DNA of 64,000 bases from Amycolatopsis mongoliensis (GTDB taxonomy: Bacteria > Actinomycetota > Actinomycetes > Mycobacteriales > Pseudonocardiaceae). The stretch spans positions 1,054,001 to 1,118,000 of the forward strand of contig NZ_CP127295.1 of the NCBI RefSeq assembly GCF_030285665.1, written 5' to 3'. The translations under genes were made by a program, and so were the position numbers. Below the pieces are notes generated by a model. The model ran no database searches. It saw only the letters and a program-made list of their open reading frames with translations, and was not told where the DNA came from. Positions within the stretch are counted from its first letter, which is position 1, and each line of letters begins with the position of its first letter. Of this stretch, positions 1 through 9,390 are shown piece after piece.

Positions 1-2
1 GG

Positions 3-734
3 GCCGACCTCGTCGTCGCCGCCGACGGCATCCGCAGCCCGATCCGCCACGCGCTCTTCCCGCACCACCCCGAGCCGGTCTTCAGTGGCAGCACGGCGTT
101 CCGCGGCGTCACGAAGTTCCCCGGCGCCCGGCTCAGCACCAGCTTCGACCGCGGCACCGAGATCGGCGTCCTCCCGCTGACCGGCGACGACGTCTACTGG
201 TGGGTCTCCTACGTCACGGAGCCCGGCCGCCGGCCGGAAGACCCCAAGGAATACCTGCAGCGGCACTTCGCGGACTGGCACGACCCGATCCCGGCGCTGA
301 TCGACGCCACCCCGCCGGAAGCCGTGCTCTACCACGACCTCGACCACCTCGGCACCCCGCTCGACACGTACGTCCGCGGCCGGATCGCGCTGCTCGGCGA
401 CGCCGCCCACGCGATGCCGCCCTTCCTCGGCCAGGGCGGCTGCCAGGCCCTCGAAGACGCCATGGTGCTCGCCCACGCGGTGTCCACAGAGGACACGACG
501 GTGGCCGCGCTGGCACGCTACGACCGGGAAAGGCGGCCACGCAGCCAGAAAGTGGCCCGCGAGTCCGTCCGGATGGGCAAGCTCGGCCCGCAGCTGAGCA
601 GCCCGGCCGCGATCAGGATCCGCACCGCCCTGCTGAAGGCCCTGCCGGCGCAGGTGACCGTCCGGGTCGGCAAGGAGATCACGGGGTGGCGGCCTCCGCG
701 TCTCCCCCGACCAGCCCCGCCTCGTACGCCGTGA
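3..734 (+). CDS. FAD-dependent monooxygenase, C-terminal part (5' truncated by window edge)
   Basis: This is the C-terminal part (about 243 residues) of a group A flavoprotein monooxygenase, which hydroxylates an organic substrate with NAD(P)H, FAD and oxygen. Visible landmarks are the NAD(P)H/FAD contact motif (ADGIRSPIR, first residues) and the second FAD-binding motif GDAAHAMPPFLGQGG near residue 133. The reading frame is open from base 3, so the Rossmann fold and the start codon lie upstream of the window. The last ~18 residues are proline/arginine-rich and overlap the convergent response regulator by 56 nt. The substrate cannot be told. The family call is firm. Confidence 0.9.
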   Translation, partial: ADLVVAADGIRSPIRHALFPHHPEPVFSGSTAFRGVTKFPGARLSTSFDRGTEIGVLPLTGDDVYWWVSYVTEPGRRPEDPKEYLQRHFADWHDPIPALIDATPPEAVLYHDLDHLGTPLDTYVRGRIALLGDAAHAMPPFLGQGGCQALEDAMVLAHAVSTEDTTVAALARYDRERRPRSQKVARESVRMGKLGPQLSSPAAIRIRTALLKALPAQVTVRVGKEITGWRPPRLPRPAPPRTP

Positions 735-1353
735 TCGCCGCCTGCACCCGGTTCTTCGCCCCGAGCCGGGTCAGGATCGTGCTCACGTGCGCCTTCACCG
801 TGCCCTCGACGACGAACATCTTCGCCGCAATGTCCGCATTGGACAGTCCGGAGCCCACCAGCGCCAGCACTTCCCGCTCGCGCGGCGTCAGGACGGCGAT
901 CTTCTCCCGCGCCGCGGCGGCCCGGGAAAGCCGGCTGCCCGACAGCCGCGCGATCACCCGCTGCGCCACCTTCGGCGAGAGGAACGCGGCCCCGTCGGCG
1001 ACGGCGTGGATGCCGGCCATCAGCTCGCGCGGGTCACCGGACTTGAGCAGGAACCCGCCCGCGCCGAGCCCCAGCGCGCGCTCGATGTACTCGTCCTCGC
1101 CGAACGTGGTCAGCATGATGACGCCGGTCGACGGCAGCAGCCGCCGGATCTCCGCCGCCGCGCCCAGCCCGTCCAGCCCGGGCATCCGGATGTCCAGCAG
1201 CACGACGTCCGGGTGCGTGGCGAGCGCCTGCGACACCGCCGAACGCCCGTCCCCGGCCTCGGCGACGACCTCGATCCCGGGGTCCGCGCCGAGGATCGCC
1301 GCCACCCCCGCCCGCATCAGCGCCTCGTCGTCGGCCAGCACGACCCTGATCAC
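679..1353 (-). CDS. NarL/LuxR-family response regulator
   Basis: This is a DNA-binding response regulator of 224 residues and the partner of the kinase upstream. The receiver domain covers about residues 2-120, with the acidic pair DDE near residue 8, the phospho-acceptor Asp in LLDIRMPG and the conserved Lys in FLLKSG. A LuxR-type helix-turn-helix follows at about 150-215 (LTPREREVLALV, then GTVKAHVSTILTRLG). The GTG start is chosen because it overlaps the kinase stop codon as GTGA, showing translational coupling, and because the receiver domain begins immediately. The gene is convergent with, and overlaps, the flavoprotein gene. Targets are unknown. Confidence 0.95.
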   Translation of the reverse strand: MIRVVLADDEALMRAGVAAILGADPGIEVVAEAGDGRSAVSQALATHPDVVLLDIRMPGLDGLGAAAEIRRLLPSTGVIMLTTFGEDEYIERALGLGAGGFLLKSGDPRELMAGIHAVADGAAFLSPKVAQRVIARLSGSRLSRAAAAREKIAVLTPREREVLALVGSGLSNADIAAKMFVVEGTVKAHVSTILTRLGAKNRVQAAITAYEAGLVGGDAEAATP

Positions 1354-2918
1354 GATCCCCCCTCGGCGAACCAGTCCTTGGAAACCAGCTTCCCCTCGGC
1401 GAAGCAGAGCCGATAGGCGGCGTAGTCGTCGTTCAGGAACGAGCGTCCGGCGCCGTAGTACTCGCACACGGCACCGGGTACCGCCGGCGGCTCGCCCCGC
1501 GTGGGGCGCGCGGCGCGCTGGCGTTCCGGCAGCGCCAGCTCGGTCCGGAACTGCCCGAGCCGCATCCGCTCGTAGACCGGAGCGGGCAGCTCCGAGGAGT
1601 TCCACTGGTAGAGGAACACGATCCCGCCGATCGCGAGGACCAGCCCGAACAGCGCCAGCGGGACGGCGACCGCCAGGACCAGGCTGCGCCGGACGTCACG
1701 GCGGGCCAGCTCCAGCGCCCGGGCGGACGTCGACTGCCCGACGGCGTCGTCGGCCGCCTCCCGCAGCTCCGGCGTCTCCTCGACCGGCGCGGCGTCGTGC
1801 GGCAGCGTCGCGGTGACGGCGAACCCGCCGTCGCGGGGCCCGGCCTGCAGCGTCCCGCCGACGAGCCGGACGCGCTCGCGCAGCCCGATCAGGCCCCGAT
1901 GTCCCGACGCGGTCCCCGGCAGCGGCCCGGCGGGCCGCGGCGCGTTCACGACGCTCACCGAGGTCTGCGAGCCGGTACTGGTCACGCGCACGGTCACGGC
2001 CGCACCCGGCGCGTGCTTCGCCACGTTGGTCAGGGCTTCCTGCACCACGCGGTAGGCGGCCCTGGCGACCATCGGCGGCGCCAGCGCATTGTCCATTGTG
2101 GAATCGATGAGCAGCCCGGACGCGCGGGCGCGGGCGACCAGCTCGCCCAGGTCGCCCTGCACCGGCTCGACCGGCGCGGCGTCCTCGCGCAGGACGCCGA
2201 TGATCTCCCGCAGCCGTTCGGTCGCGGCCGCGGCGCTGGTCCGCAGCTGCGCCGCCGCGTCGCGCTGGCCGTCGTCCAGCCCGCCGGCGACCTCCAGGGC
2301 CGCCGCGCGGACCGCGATCAGGCTGAGCTCGTGGCCCAGCGAGTCGTGCATGTCGCTGGCGATCCGCGCGCGTTCGCGCAGCCGGGCCTGGTCGGCGACG
2401 AGCCGCTGCCGGCTCTCCATCTCCTCCGCGCGCCGCCAGCCCGTGCGGGCCAGCTCGCCACGCAGCCGGACGTACCGGCCGAGCAGCCACGGCGAGAGCC
2501 CGGCGAAGACGAGGATCGCGACCATCGCGGCCCAGTCCCCGACGCCGTCGGGGGCGACCAGCAGCGCGAGCGGCAGGCCGAGCACCACCACGGCCGCGCC
2601 GAGCAGCAGGCCCGGGCGGGCGCGCTCCATCCGCAGCGCGGCCTGGTAGCACATCGCGACCAGCACGAACACCACCCAGACGGGCACGCGGTCGCCGTAC
2701 GGGAACGGCACCGCCAGCGCGCCGGCCAGGGCGATGCCGAGCGAGACGGCGGGGTACCGCCGGGCCGTCGCGACCGAGCCGGCGACGACGGCGAGGCCGC
2801 CCGCCAGCTCCCACCACGACCGGGAGCCGACCGTCTCCGAGGCGACGATGAACGCGAGGAACAGCCCGAGCAGCACGTCGAGCACCACGCGCCACCGGCG
2901 CTTCGTCACCTCCCGCAC
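1350..2918 (-). CDS. Sensor histidine kinase (HisKA_3) with extra C-terminal membrane/extracytoplasmic segment
   Basis: This is a membrane histidine kinase of about 522 residues. Five or six hydrophobic segments occupy residues ~10-150. The dimerisation/phospho-acceptor helix carries MHDSLGHEL with His191, and the HATPase N-box is VVQEALTNVAKH near 293. Unusually, the protein does not end after the ATPase domain at ~375. A linker leads to another transmembrane helix at ~412-437, then about 85 residues predicted to lie outside the cell with two cysteines (485 and 505). GTG codons at 2918 and 2909 are both possible starts. It is coupled to the response regulator by a GTGA overlap. The signal sensed is unknown. 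Confidence 0.92.
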   Translation of the reverse strand: MREVTKRRWRVVLDVLLGLFLAFIVASETVGSRSWWELAGGLAVVAGSVATARRYPAVSLGIALAGALAVPFPYGDRVPVWVVFVLVAMCYQAALRMERARPGLLLGAAVVVLGLPLALLVAPDGVGDWAAMVAILVFAGLSPWLLGRYVRLRGELARTGWRRAEEMESRQRLVADQARLRERARIASDMHDSLGHELSLIAVRAAALEVAGGLDDGQRDAAAQLRTSAAAATERLREIIGVLREDAAPVEPVQGDLGELVARARASGLLIDSTMDNALAPPMVARAAYRVVQEALTNVAKHAPGAAVTVRVTSTGSQTSVSVVNAPRPAGPLPGTASGHRGLIGLRERVRLVGGTLQAGPRDGGFAVTATLPHDAAPVEETPELREAADDAVGQSTSARALELARRDVRRSLVLAVAVPLALFGLVLAIGGIVFLYQWNSSELPAPVYERMRLGQFRTELALPERQRAARPTRGEPPAVPGAVCEYYGAGRSFLNDDYAAYRLCFAEGKLVSKDWFAEGGS

Positions 2919-2964
2919 GGCTTCGAAGCTACAAGCCGCGACCGGCGCCGACCACTGCCGAAAG

Positions 2965-3687
2965 TCAACCTTTCCGGGTGTCCAGGAAGGCCAGCGTCTG
3001 CGGCCAGGACAGCGCGTACGCGTCGGCGTTGACGGCGGTGCCGTGCCGCGAAGAGTCGCTGAACCCGTGTTCGGCGCCCGGGAAGTGCTGGGTGAACGTC
3101 GCGCCGCGCGGGCGGGACTGCAACGCCGTCTGCAACCGGGCGAACGTCTCGTGCGAGACGACGCTGTCGGCCTCCGGGTAGGCGACCAGCACCGGCGCCG
3201 TGATCCGAGCCGACAAAGCGACCGGGTCGAGGTCGTGGTTCGGCGGCGCCGGGTCGCGGACCGTCGGGTGGTACGCGACGACGCCGGAAAGCCGCTGGTC
3301 ACGAGCCGCGAGCAGGAGCGCGAACCGGCCGCCGAGGCACCAGCCCATGACCCCGGCCGACGTGCAGCCGAGGTCACCGAGCAGGTGGTCGAGCAACGCC
3401 GTCTGCTCGGCGAGCGCGGTCTCGTCGCGCAGCTCGCCCAGCTTCGCGCCGAGGTCCTCGCGGGAGGTGTTGTCGGTGCTCGCGCCGTGGAAGGCGTCCC
3501 AGGTCAACGCGGTGATCCCGCGGCCGGCCAGCTCGTCGGCCCAGGCGCGGACCTGCTCGCCGATACCGGTGATCATCGGCAGGAGCAACATCCCGGACGC
3601 GCCTGCGTCTCCCAAACCGCGGCCGGCCGGGCGGGCCAGGTAGGCGGAGAGGTCGCCGACACGGACCGTGGACGTCTCGATGCTCAT
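2965..3687 (-). CDS. Dienelactone hydrolase family protein
   Basis: This is an alpha/beta-hydrolase of 240 residues in the dienelactone hydrolase family. Members hydrolyse enol-lactones such as those of chlorocatechol breakdown, or related esters. The nucleophile is a cysteine in GWCLGG, as is typical of the family, rather than serine. The acid is in YPEADSV and the histidine in AEHGFSD, so the triad is complete. No signal peptide is visible, so it is cytoplasmic. The ATG gives a normal family length. The gene starts about 40 nt from the divergent gene at 3729. The real substrate is not determinable from sequence. Confidence 0.9.
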   Translation of the reverse strand: MSIETSTVRVGDLSAYLARPAGRGLGDAGASGMLLLPMITGIGEQVRAWADELAGRGITALTWDAFHGASTDNTSREDLGAKLGELRDETALAEQTALLDHLLGDLGCTSAGVMGWCLGGRFALLLAARDQRLSGVVAYHPTVRDPAPPNHDLDPVALSARITAPVLVAYPEADSVVSHETFARLQTALQSRPRGATFTQHFPGAEHGFSDSSRHGTAVNADAYALSWPQTLAFLDTRKG

Positions 3688-3728
3688 ATCCGCACGGTAG
3701 CGCGGGCCGTCATGCATGATGATCCACC

Positions 3729-3938
3729 ATGGCCGAGCGCACACTCGCCGAACAGTTGGGCGGCTACCTCCCCGAAGGCATCGAGGCCCTCGAAGAGCAC
3801 GAACGGCAGGACCTCGCCGACGCGTTGCGCGACGCGCGCAGGCGGCAGGCGAAAGCGCTCGCCGAAGCGGGCGAAGAGGGCCTCCGGTACGTCCCCGCGT
3901 TGCTGCGCGGCGCGGTCCGGAAGGCGGTGGGGCTGTGA
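3729..3938 (+). CDS. Small charged hypothetical protein
   Basis: This 69-residue protein is very rich in Glu, Arg and Ala and is predicted to be almost wholly helical, with no signal peptide or membrane segment. Its stop codon overlaps the GTG start of the next gene (GTGA), so the two are probably translated together. I do not recognise a domain. It is likely real because of this coupling, its coding-like composition and its own ATG, and it probably acts with the protein encoded downstream. Confidence 0.7.
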   Translation: MAERTLAEQLGGYLPEGIEALEEHERQDLADALRDARRRQAKALAEAGEEGLRYVPALLRGAVRKAVGL

Positions 3939-4684
3939 CCGCTGAAGACTACGCGGCCGAAGCGGAGATCCTGAAGCTCGCGCGCGTCCTCGGCGTCGAG
4001 CCGGCGCGGCTCGGATATCTCGCGCGTGTCGACGCCGATGACCTGCAGGCGTTCCGCGAGCAGGTCACCGACACGCTCTTCGACGCGAACATCGCGGTGC
4101 TGCAGCGGATGGCACTGGCCGCCCGGCTGCTGCCCGGCGCGGTGCTCGCCAAGATCGCCGAAAAGGTCTTCGGCCCGCTGCTGTGCGCCCGGATCGCCGG
4201 GGTGGTCGACCCCGCGCGCGGCGTCGACGTCGCCAAGCGGCTGCACCCGCGGTTCCTCGCCGAGGTCGCCGCCGAGCTCGACCCGCGGCGCGCGAGCGCG
4301 ATCATCTCCGGCATCCCCCTGGACACCGTCCTGGCGGTGGCGAACGAGCTGGCGCGCAAGAAGGACTGGATCACCCTCGGCCGGTTCGTCGGGCACCTGC
4401 CGGACCCGACCGTGCGGCGGGCCCTGGAGGAGATCGACGACCCCGGCCTGCTGCGGATCGCGTTCGTGCTCGACGACAAGAACCGCATCGACCACGTCGT
4501 CGGCCTGCTCCCGGCCCACCGGCTGGGCCGGCTGATCACCGCCGCCGGGGCCGACGAGGAGCTGTGGACCCCGGCGCTCGACATGCTGAACCACCTGGGC
4601 GAAGCCCGCCGGGCGACGCTCGCGCCGATGCTCGGCGGGCTGCCCGACGGGCTGCGGGAACGCGCTCAGGCGACGATCAAGTAG
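3935..4684 (+). CDS. Conserved hypothetical helical-repeat protein (MgtE-N-like)
   Basis: This is a protein of 249 residues translationally coupled to the preceding small gene (GTGA overlap). It lacks membrane segments and a signal peptide. From about residue 95 onward it shows repeated helical units such as LDPRRASAIISGIP and LLPAHRLGRLI. These resemble the superhelical N-terminal domain of MgtE magnesium transporters, but without the CBS or membrane domains. The function is unknown; a cytoplasmic scaffold or regulatory role is only a guess. Its 3' end overlaps the convergent small membrane protein gene by 19 nt. Confidence 0.75.
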   Translation: MTAEDYAAEAEILKLARVLGVEPARLGYLARVDADDLQAFREQVTDTLFDANIAVLQRMALAARLLPGAVLAKIAEKVFGPLLCARIAGVVDPARGVDVAKRLHPRFLAEVAAELDPRRASAIISGIPLDTVLAVANELARKKDWITLGRFVGHLPDPTVRRALEEIDDPGLLRIAFVLDDKNRIDHVVGLLPAHRLGRLITAAGADEELWTPALDMLNHLGEARRATLAPMLGGLPDGLRERAQATIK

Positions 4685-4887
4685 ATCCCGTAGCCGACGA
4701 TCGCCGCGCACAGGGCGAAGCAGATGACCGCGCCGGCCAGCGGGCCGGTGCCCGAGGCCCCGGTTTCGCGGGCCGATTCGCGCTGGGAGAGCCCGACCAC
4801 CCCGAAGGAGAAGAGGCTCGTCAGCACGACCACCGAAGCGAGGGCGACGACGAAGACGATCCCGAGGGAACCCCAATTGATGTGCAC
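4666..4887 (-). CDS. Small membrane protein downstream of pitA
   Basis: This 73-residue protein has two clear hydrophobic segments (about 7-30 and 48-70) joined by a short polar loop. A GTG start is chosen because AGGAG lies five bases upstream. It follows the phosphate transporter gene after 8 nt and is surely in the same operon. Small two-helix proteins in this position could be accessory subunits of the transporter, but that is inference from neighbourhood only. Confidence 0.75.
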   Translation of the reverse strand: MHINWGSLGIVFVVALASVVVLTSLFSFGVVGLSQRESARETGASGTGPLAGAVICFALCAAIVGYGIYLIVA

Positions 4888-4895
4888 GGCGCTCC

Positions 4896-6023
<1,128 letters not shown>

Positions 6024-6061
6024 GGCGGCCCTCTTCCGAAGCCGGAGGCTGTTCGTTAGCA

Positions 6062-6067
6062 ACGCTA
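6062..6067 (-). promoter_or_regulatory. Candidate -10 element of pitA
   Basis: On the minus strand this reads TAGCGT, matching the actinobacterial TANNNT -10 form, 38 nt upstream of the pitA start and about 30 nt downstream of the PHO-box-like repeats. No good -35 is seen, as expected for an activator-dependent promoter. This is assigned by eye. Confidence 0.4.
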
Positions 6068-6096
6068 CTGATCAACAAGACGCCCTCCGATCCCTG

Positions 6097-6129
6097 TCGT
6101 GTGACGGCTCCCTGAACTCTCGATGAACC
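6097..6129 (-). promoter_or_regulatory. PHO-box-like triple 11-nt direct repeat upstream of pitA
   Basis: On the minus strand three contiguous 11-mers read GGTTCATCGAG, AGTTCAGGGAG and CCGTCACACGA. Streptomyces PhoP boxes are built of 11-nt direct-repeat units around GTTCACC, so the spacing and cores fit a PhoP site. The site ends about 74 nt before the pitA ATG. That it binds PhoP here is inference. Confidence 0.6.
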
Positions 6130-6224
6130 GGGGTGGGGACAGCCCCACCTCGGCCCCGGGGGGCCGGCCCAGTGCCTTCGCCCGGTTCGCCTGCGAGCGT
6201 CGATGCGGGACGAAAGGGGCAGTG

Positions 6225-7655
6225 ATGAACAAGCTGGGGTGGGCGGTCGTCGCGACGGTGGCGTCGGCGGTGTTGTTCTTCTTCGGGACCGGCCTGGATC
6301 CGGTGCCCGAACTCGCTTGGCCGGCACCGCTGCCGATCCTGCTGCTCGCCCCCCGCGTCCCCGGCGCGGCCGCGCTCGGCTGCGCGTTCGCCGCCTACCT
6401 GGCGGGCAGCGCCGGCACCTGGAGCTACTTCTGGCACTCGCTGTCGGTCCCGCGGCCCGCGGCGATCGCGATCCTCGGCGGCAGTGCCCTGCTGTTCGCG
6501 GCGAGCACCGGCCTCTTCCGGCTGCTGGTCCGCCGCGGCCACGGCTTGCCGGCCACGCTCGCCGCACCCGCGTTGTGGACCGTCGTGCTCTACGGCGTTT
6601 CGCTGCTCAACCCGACCGGCCTCATGGGCACGCTGATGACGACCCAGGCCGACCGGCCGTCCGTGCTGCGGATCGCCGCGGTCACCGGCGGCTGGGGCGT
6701 GGAGTTCCTGGTGTTCCTGGTCCCGGCCGCGGTCGCCGCCGCGCTCGCTCCCGGCGTCCGCGGCGCCGCCCGGCTGACCGGGCTGGTCGCCGTCGCCGCC
6801 GCGCTGGGCGGGCTCGTCTTCTGGAGCGTTCCGCCGCTCACCGGGCCGTCGACGCGGATCGCCCTGGTCGCGCCGGGGCAGAGCCGCTGGGCCGTCGACG
6901 TCGCGACCCCGGACGGCCAGGCGCTCCTTCGGTCCTATGTGGACCAGATCGGCCGGCTGCCGGACGGCGTCCGGGCCGTCGTGCTCCCCGAAGCCGCCTT
7001 CGCCGTGGACCGGGCCAGCCGCCCGCGGCTCGTCGAGGCGTTCACGGAGGTCGCCCGCACGCGGAACCTCGACGTCGTCACCGGCGTCCTCGACACCACC
7101 CCCGAGGGCCGGTTCAACGCCGCCCTCGCCGTGCCGCCGTCCGGCGCTCCGGTCGAGTACCACAAGTGGCACAACGGGGATTCGAAGAACATCGCGTCCG
7201 GCACCGAGCTCGCGCACCTCGCCGGGATCGGGCTCATGGTGTGCATGGACGTCAACTTCGCCGACCCCAGCGGCGAATACGGCGAGGCCGGCACCGGCCT
7301 GGTGCTCATCCCGGCCTCCGACGAGAACGCCGACGGCTGGGTGCACAGCCGCACGGCCCTGATCCGCGGCGTCGAGAACGGCTTCTCGGTCGGGTGGAGC
7401 GCCGCCCACGGCACGCCGACGCTCGCGGACGCCCGGGGCCGCGTACTGGCCGACGCCCACACGGCCGGCAGCGCGTTCACGGTGGTCGTCGCCGATGTCC
7501 CGATCGGACCGGGCAAGACCCCGTACGCGCGCTTCGGCGACTGGTTCGCGTGGCTCTGCGGCCTGGTCGCGGCGGCCGGGATCGTGACGCTGTTCGGGCG
7601 AACCACGGGAAAGGAGCCGACCCGGGCCGATCCCACCGCTACGGTCGGGGCATGA
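6225..7655 (+). CDS. Apolipoprotein N-acyltransferase-like nitrilase-superfamily membrane protein
   Basis: This 476-residue protein combines about six N-terminal membrane helices (residues ~5-205) with an extracytoplasmic nitrilase-type domain (~210-440), then a last helix near 455. This is the layout of Lnt, which N-acylates lipoproteins. The Glu-Lys-Cys triad can be placed at Glu256 (VVLPEA), Lys314 (YHKWH) and Cys340 (MVCMD). ATG at 6225 is preferred because AAAGGGG precedes it. It overlaps the sialidase gene by ATGA. It is an Lnt-like paralogue with a divergent sequence around the active Cys, so its substrate may not be lipoproteins in general. Confidence 0.8.
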   Translation: MNKLGWAVVATVASAVLFFFGTGLDPVPELAWPAPLPILLLAPRVPGAAALGCAFAAYLAGSAGTWSYFWHSLSVPRPAAIAILGGSALLFAASTGLFRLLVRRGHGLPATLAAPALWTVVLYGVSLLNPTGLMGTLMTTQADRPSVLRIAAVTGGWGVEFLVFLVPAAVAAALAPGVRGAARLTGLVAVAAALGGLVFWSVPPLTGPSTRIALVAPGQSRWAVDVATPDGQALLRSYVDQIGRLPDGVRAVVLPEAAFAVDRASRPRLVEAFTEVARTRNLDVVTGVLDTTPEGRFNAALAVPPSGAPVEYHKWHNGDSKNIASGTELAHLAGIGLMVCMDVNFADPSGEYGEAGTGLVLIPASDENADGWVHSRTALIRGVENGFSVGWSAAHGTPTLADARGRVLADAHTAGSAFTVVVADVPIGPGKTPYARFGDWFAWLCGLVAAAGIVTLFGRTTGKEPTRADPTATVGA

Positions 7656-9259
7656 CTTTGCGGCAACCCGACAGTCCCCTCGGCGTCGTCCGGACCATCC
7701 GGCCCACCAAGCCCACCATCGCGTACGGCCAGGACACCCAGCATTCGGCGTTCCCGAGCGTGACCCGGTTGCCCGACAACACGCTCTACGTCGTCTTCCG
7801 CCAGGGCAGCAACCACTACGCCAACCGCGACGGCTTCCTGCGGAGCACCGCCGGCCACGACAACGGGAAGACGTGGTCCGCGCCCGCCACCGTCGTCGCC
7901 GCGTCCGCCGGGGTCGACTACCGCGACCCGTCCGTGTCCCTCAGCCGCACCGGCACCACGCTCTACCTGACCTACTTCAAGGGCACCACCGCGGTCGGCG
8001 CCGCGGGCTCGTTCTTCCGCTCGTCCACCGACGGCGGCGCGACGTGGGGCGCCGAGGTGCGGATCGACGCGAACCTGCCGTCGTCGGCGATCACCGCTCC
8101 GGTCGTCCAGCTCGCGGACGGGACGCTGCTCGCGGCGCACTACTCGAAGGCCGGCAGCGAGACCTTCGACTCGGTGTGGATCGCACGTTCGTCCGACAAC
8201 GGGGCCACCTGGACGTCGAGCCGGGTCGTCAACGGCCAGACCGCCGGCCGGGACTACCAGGAGCCGTACCTGGTGCAGCGGGACACCGCGCTCTTCCTGA
8301 CCTTCCGCTGGGGCAACAACGCCTCCATCGGCACGGCGCTCTCGACCGACAACGGCACCACGTGGTCGACGCCGGCCGCCGCGTTCGCCGGCACCGGCCG
8401 CCCGTCCTCGGTGTGGCTGGCCGACGACACCATCGTCGTCTACCTGCGGGACGCGGCACGCCGGTTCGCCGTGCGGGCCACGCGCGACCGCGGCGCGACC
8501 TGGTTGCCGCCCTACGTCGTCCAGACGCCGGCGAAGGGCGGGATGTCGACGTACGCGTCGATGCTGGAGACCACGCCGGGCCAGGTCTTCACGGTGCTGG
8601 CCGCCGAGGACTCGACGAGCACGGACTCGCGGCTGGCGTGCGCCTACCTGGGCAGCGGTGCGCAGGAGACCCCGCTCGGGTTCGTCCCCGGCGAGCAGGA
8701 CGCCGCCCGGTCCGGCTACGACCAGCTCGTGCTCGGCACGACGTTCCAGCAGCCGAACGGCGGCCTCCCCATCCCGTGGTGGACGGGGAACGGCGCGGTG
8801 ACCGTGACGGACGGGGTGCTCCGCTCGGCCAGCGCCGACAACGTCGCCGACCACGCGGTGCTCGAGACGTCGAGCGCGGACCACCGCGTCGAGGCCGACT
8901 TCCTGTGGACCGGCCAGGCCGGGTTCGGCGTCTTCCTCCGGTACACCGACGCGTCGAACTACCTGCTCTTCACGGCCGAGACGGGTGGCGTGAACCTCCG
9001 CGTCTACAAGGCCATCGGCGGCACGCTGACCCAGCTGGTGCTGGCGACCGGGAAACCGGTCAACGCCGGCGGGTTCCACACGCTCGCCGCGGCCGTCCGG
9101 GCCGGCACGGTCACCGCCGCGGTCAACGGCGAGACGCTGATCCACTTCGACCTGTCCTCGGGCGACAACACGGCGCTCAGCGGCACCGCCGCGGGCGTGA
9201 AGATCAACGAGCAGGCCGGCGGCACGAACCAGTGCCGCCGGATCGTCGTCACCGGCTGA
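7652..9259 (+). CDS. Exo-alpha-sialidase-like BNR-repeat protein
   Basis: This is a protein of 535 residues with a six-bladed sialidase-type propeller in the first ~350 residues. Five Asp-box motifs (S-x-D-x-G-x-T-W type) are visible, for example STDGGATWG, SSDNGATW, STDNGTTW and TRDRGATW. The remaining ~175 residues look like a concanavalin-type beta-sandwich, a common carbohydrate-binding partner. There is no signal peptide, so export is unexplained. The ATG overlaps the Lnt-like stop codon, indicating coupling. Propeller proteins of this class may cleave sialic acid or other sugars; activity on sialic acid is not shown. Confidence 0.8.
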   Translation: MTLRQPDSPLGVVRTIRPTKPTIAYGQDTQHSAFPSVTRLPDNTLYVVFRQGSNHYANRDGFLRSTAGHDNGKTWSAPATVVAASAGVDYRDPSVSLSRTGTTLYLTYFKGTTAVGAAGSFFRSSTDGGATWGAEVRIDANLPSSAITAPVVQLADGTLLAAHYSKAGSETFDSVWIARSSDNGATWTSSRVVNGQTAGRDYQEPYLVQRDTALFLTFRWGNNASIGTALSTDNGTTWSTPAAAFAGTGRPSSVWLADDTIVVYLRDAARRFAVRATRDRGATWLPPYVVQTPAKGGMSTYASMLETTPGQVFTVLAAEDSTSTDSRLACAYLGSGAQETPLGFVPGEQDAARSGYDQLVLGTTFQQPNGGLPIPWWTGNGAVTVTDGVLRSASADNVADHAVLETSSADHRVEADFLWTGQAGFGVFLRYTDASNYLLFTAETGGVNLRVYKAIGGTLTQLVLATGKPVNAGGFHTLAAAVRAGTVTAAVNGETLIHFDLSSGDNTALSGTAAGVKINEQAGGTNQCRRIVVTG

Positions 9260-9263
9260 GCGT

Positions 9264-9299
9264 CCGGCGCCCGTTGTGACCCGTCACAACGGGCGCCGG
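9264..9299 (+). terminator. Perfect 17-bp inverted repeat after the sialidase gene
   Basis: Two 17-nt arms (9264-9280 and 9283-9299) are exact reverse complements separated by two bases. The hairpin sits 5 nt past the sialidase stop codon. It lacks a T-run but is likely to end transcription or protect the 3' end. Confidence 0.65.
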
Positions 9300-9390
9300 G
9301 CAACTCTGAGCGTTGTCCCAGGTCTTCGCCGGCGGCATGTGACCGATCATGATCCGTGTCACGTACCGACGGGTAACTGGAGGCAACGGA

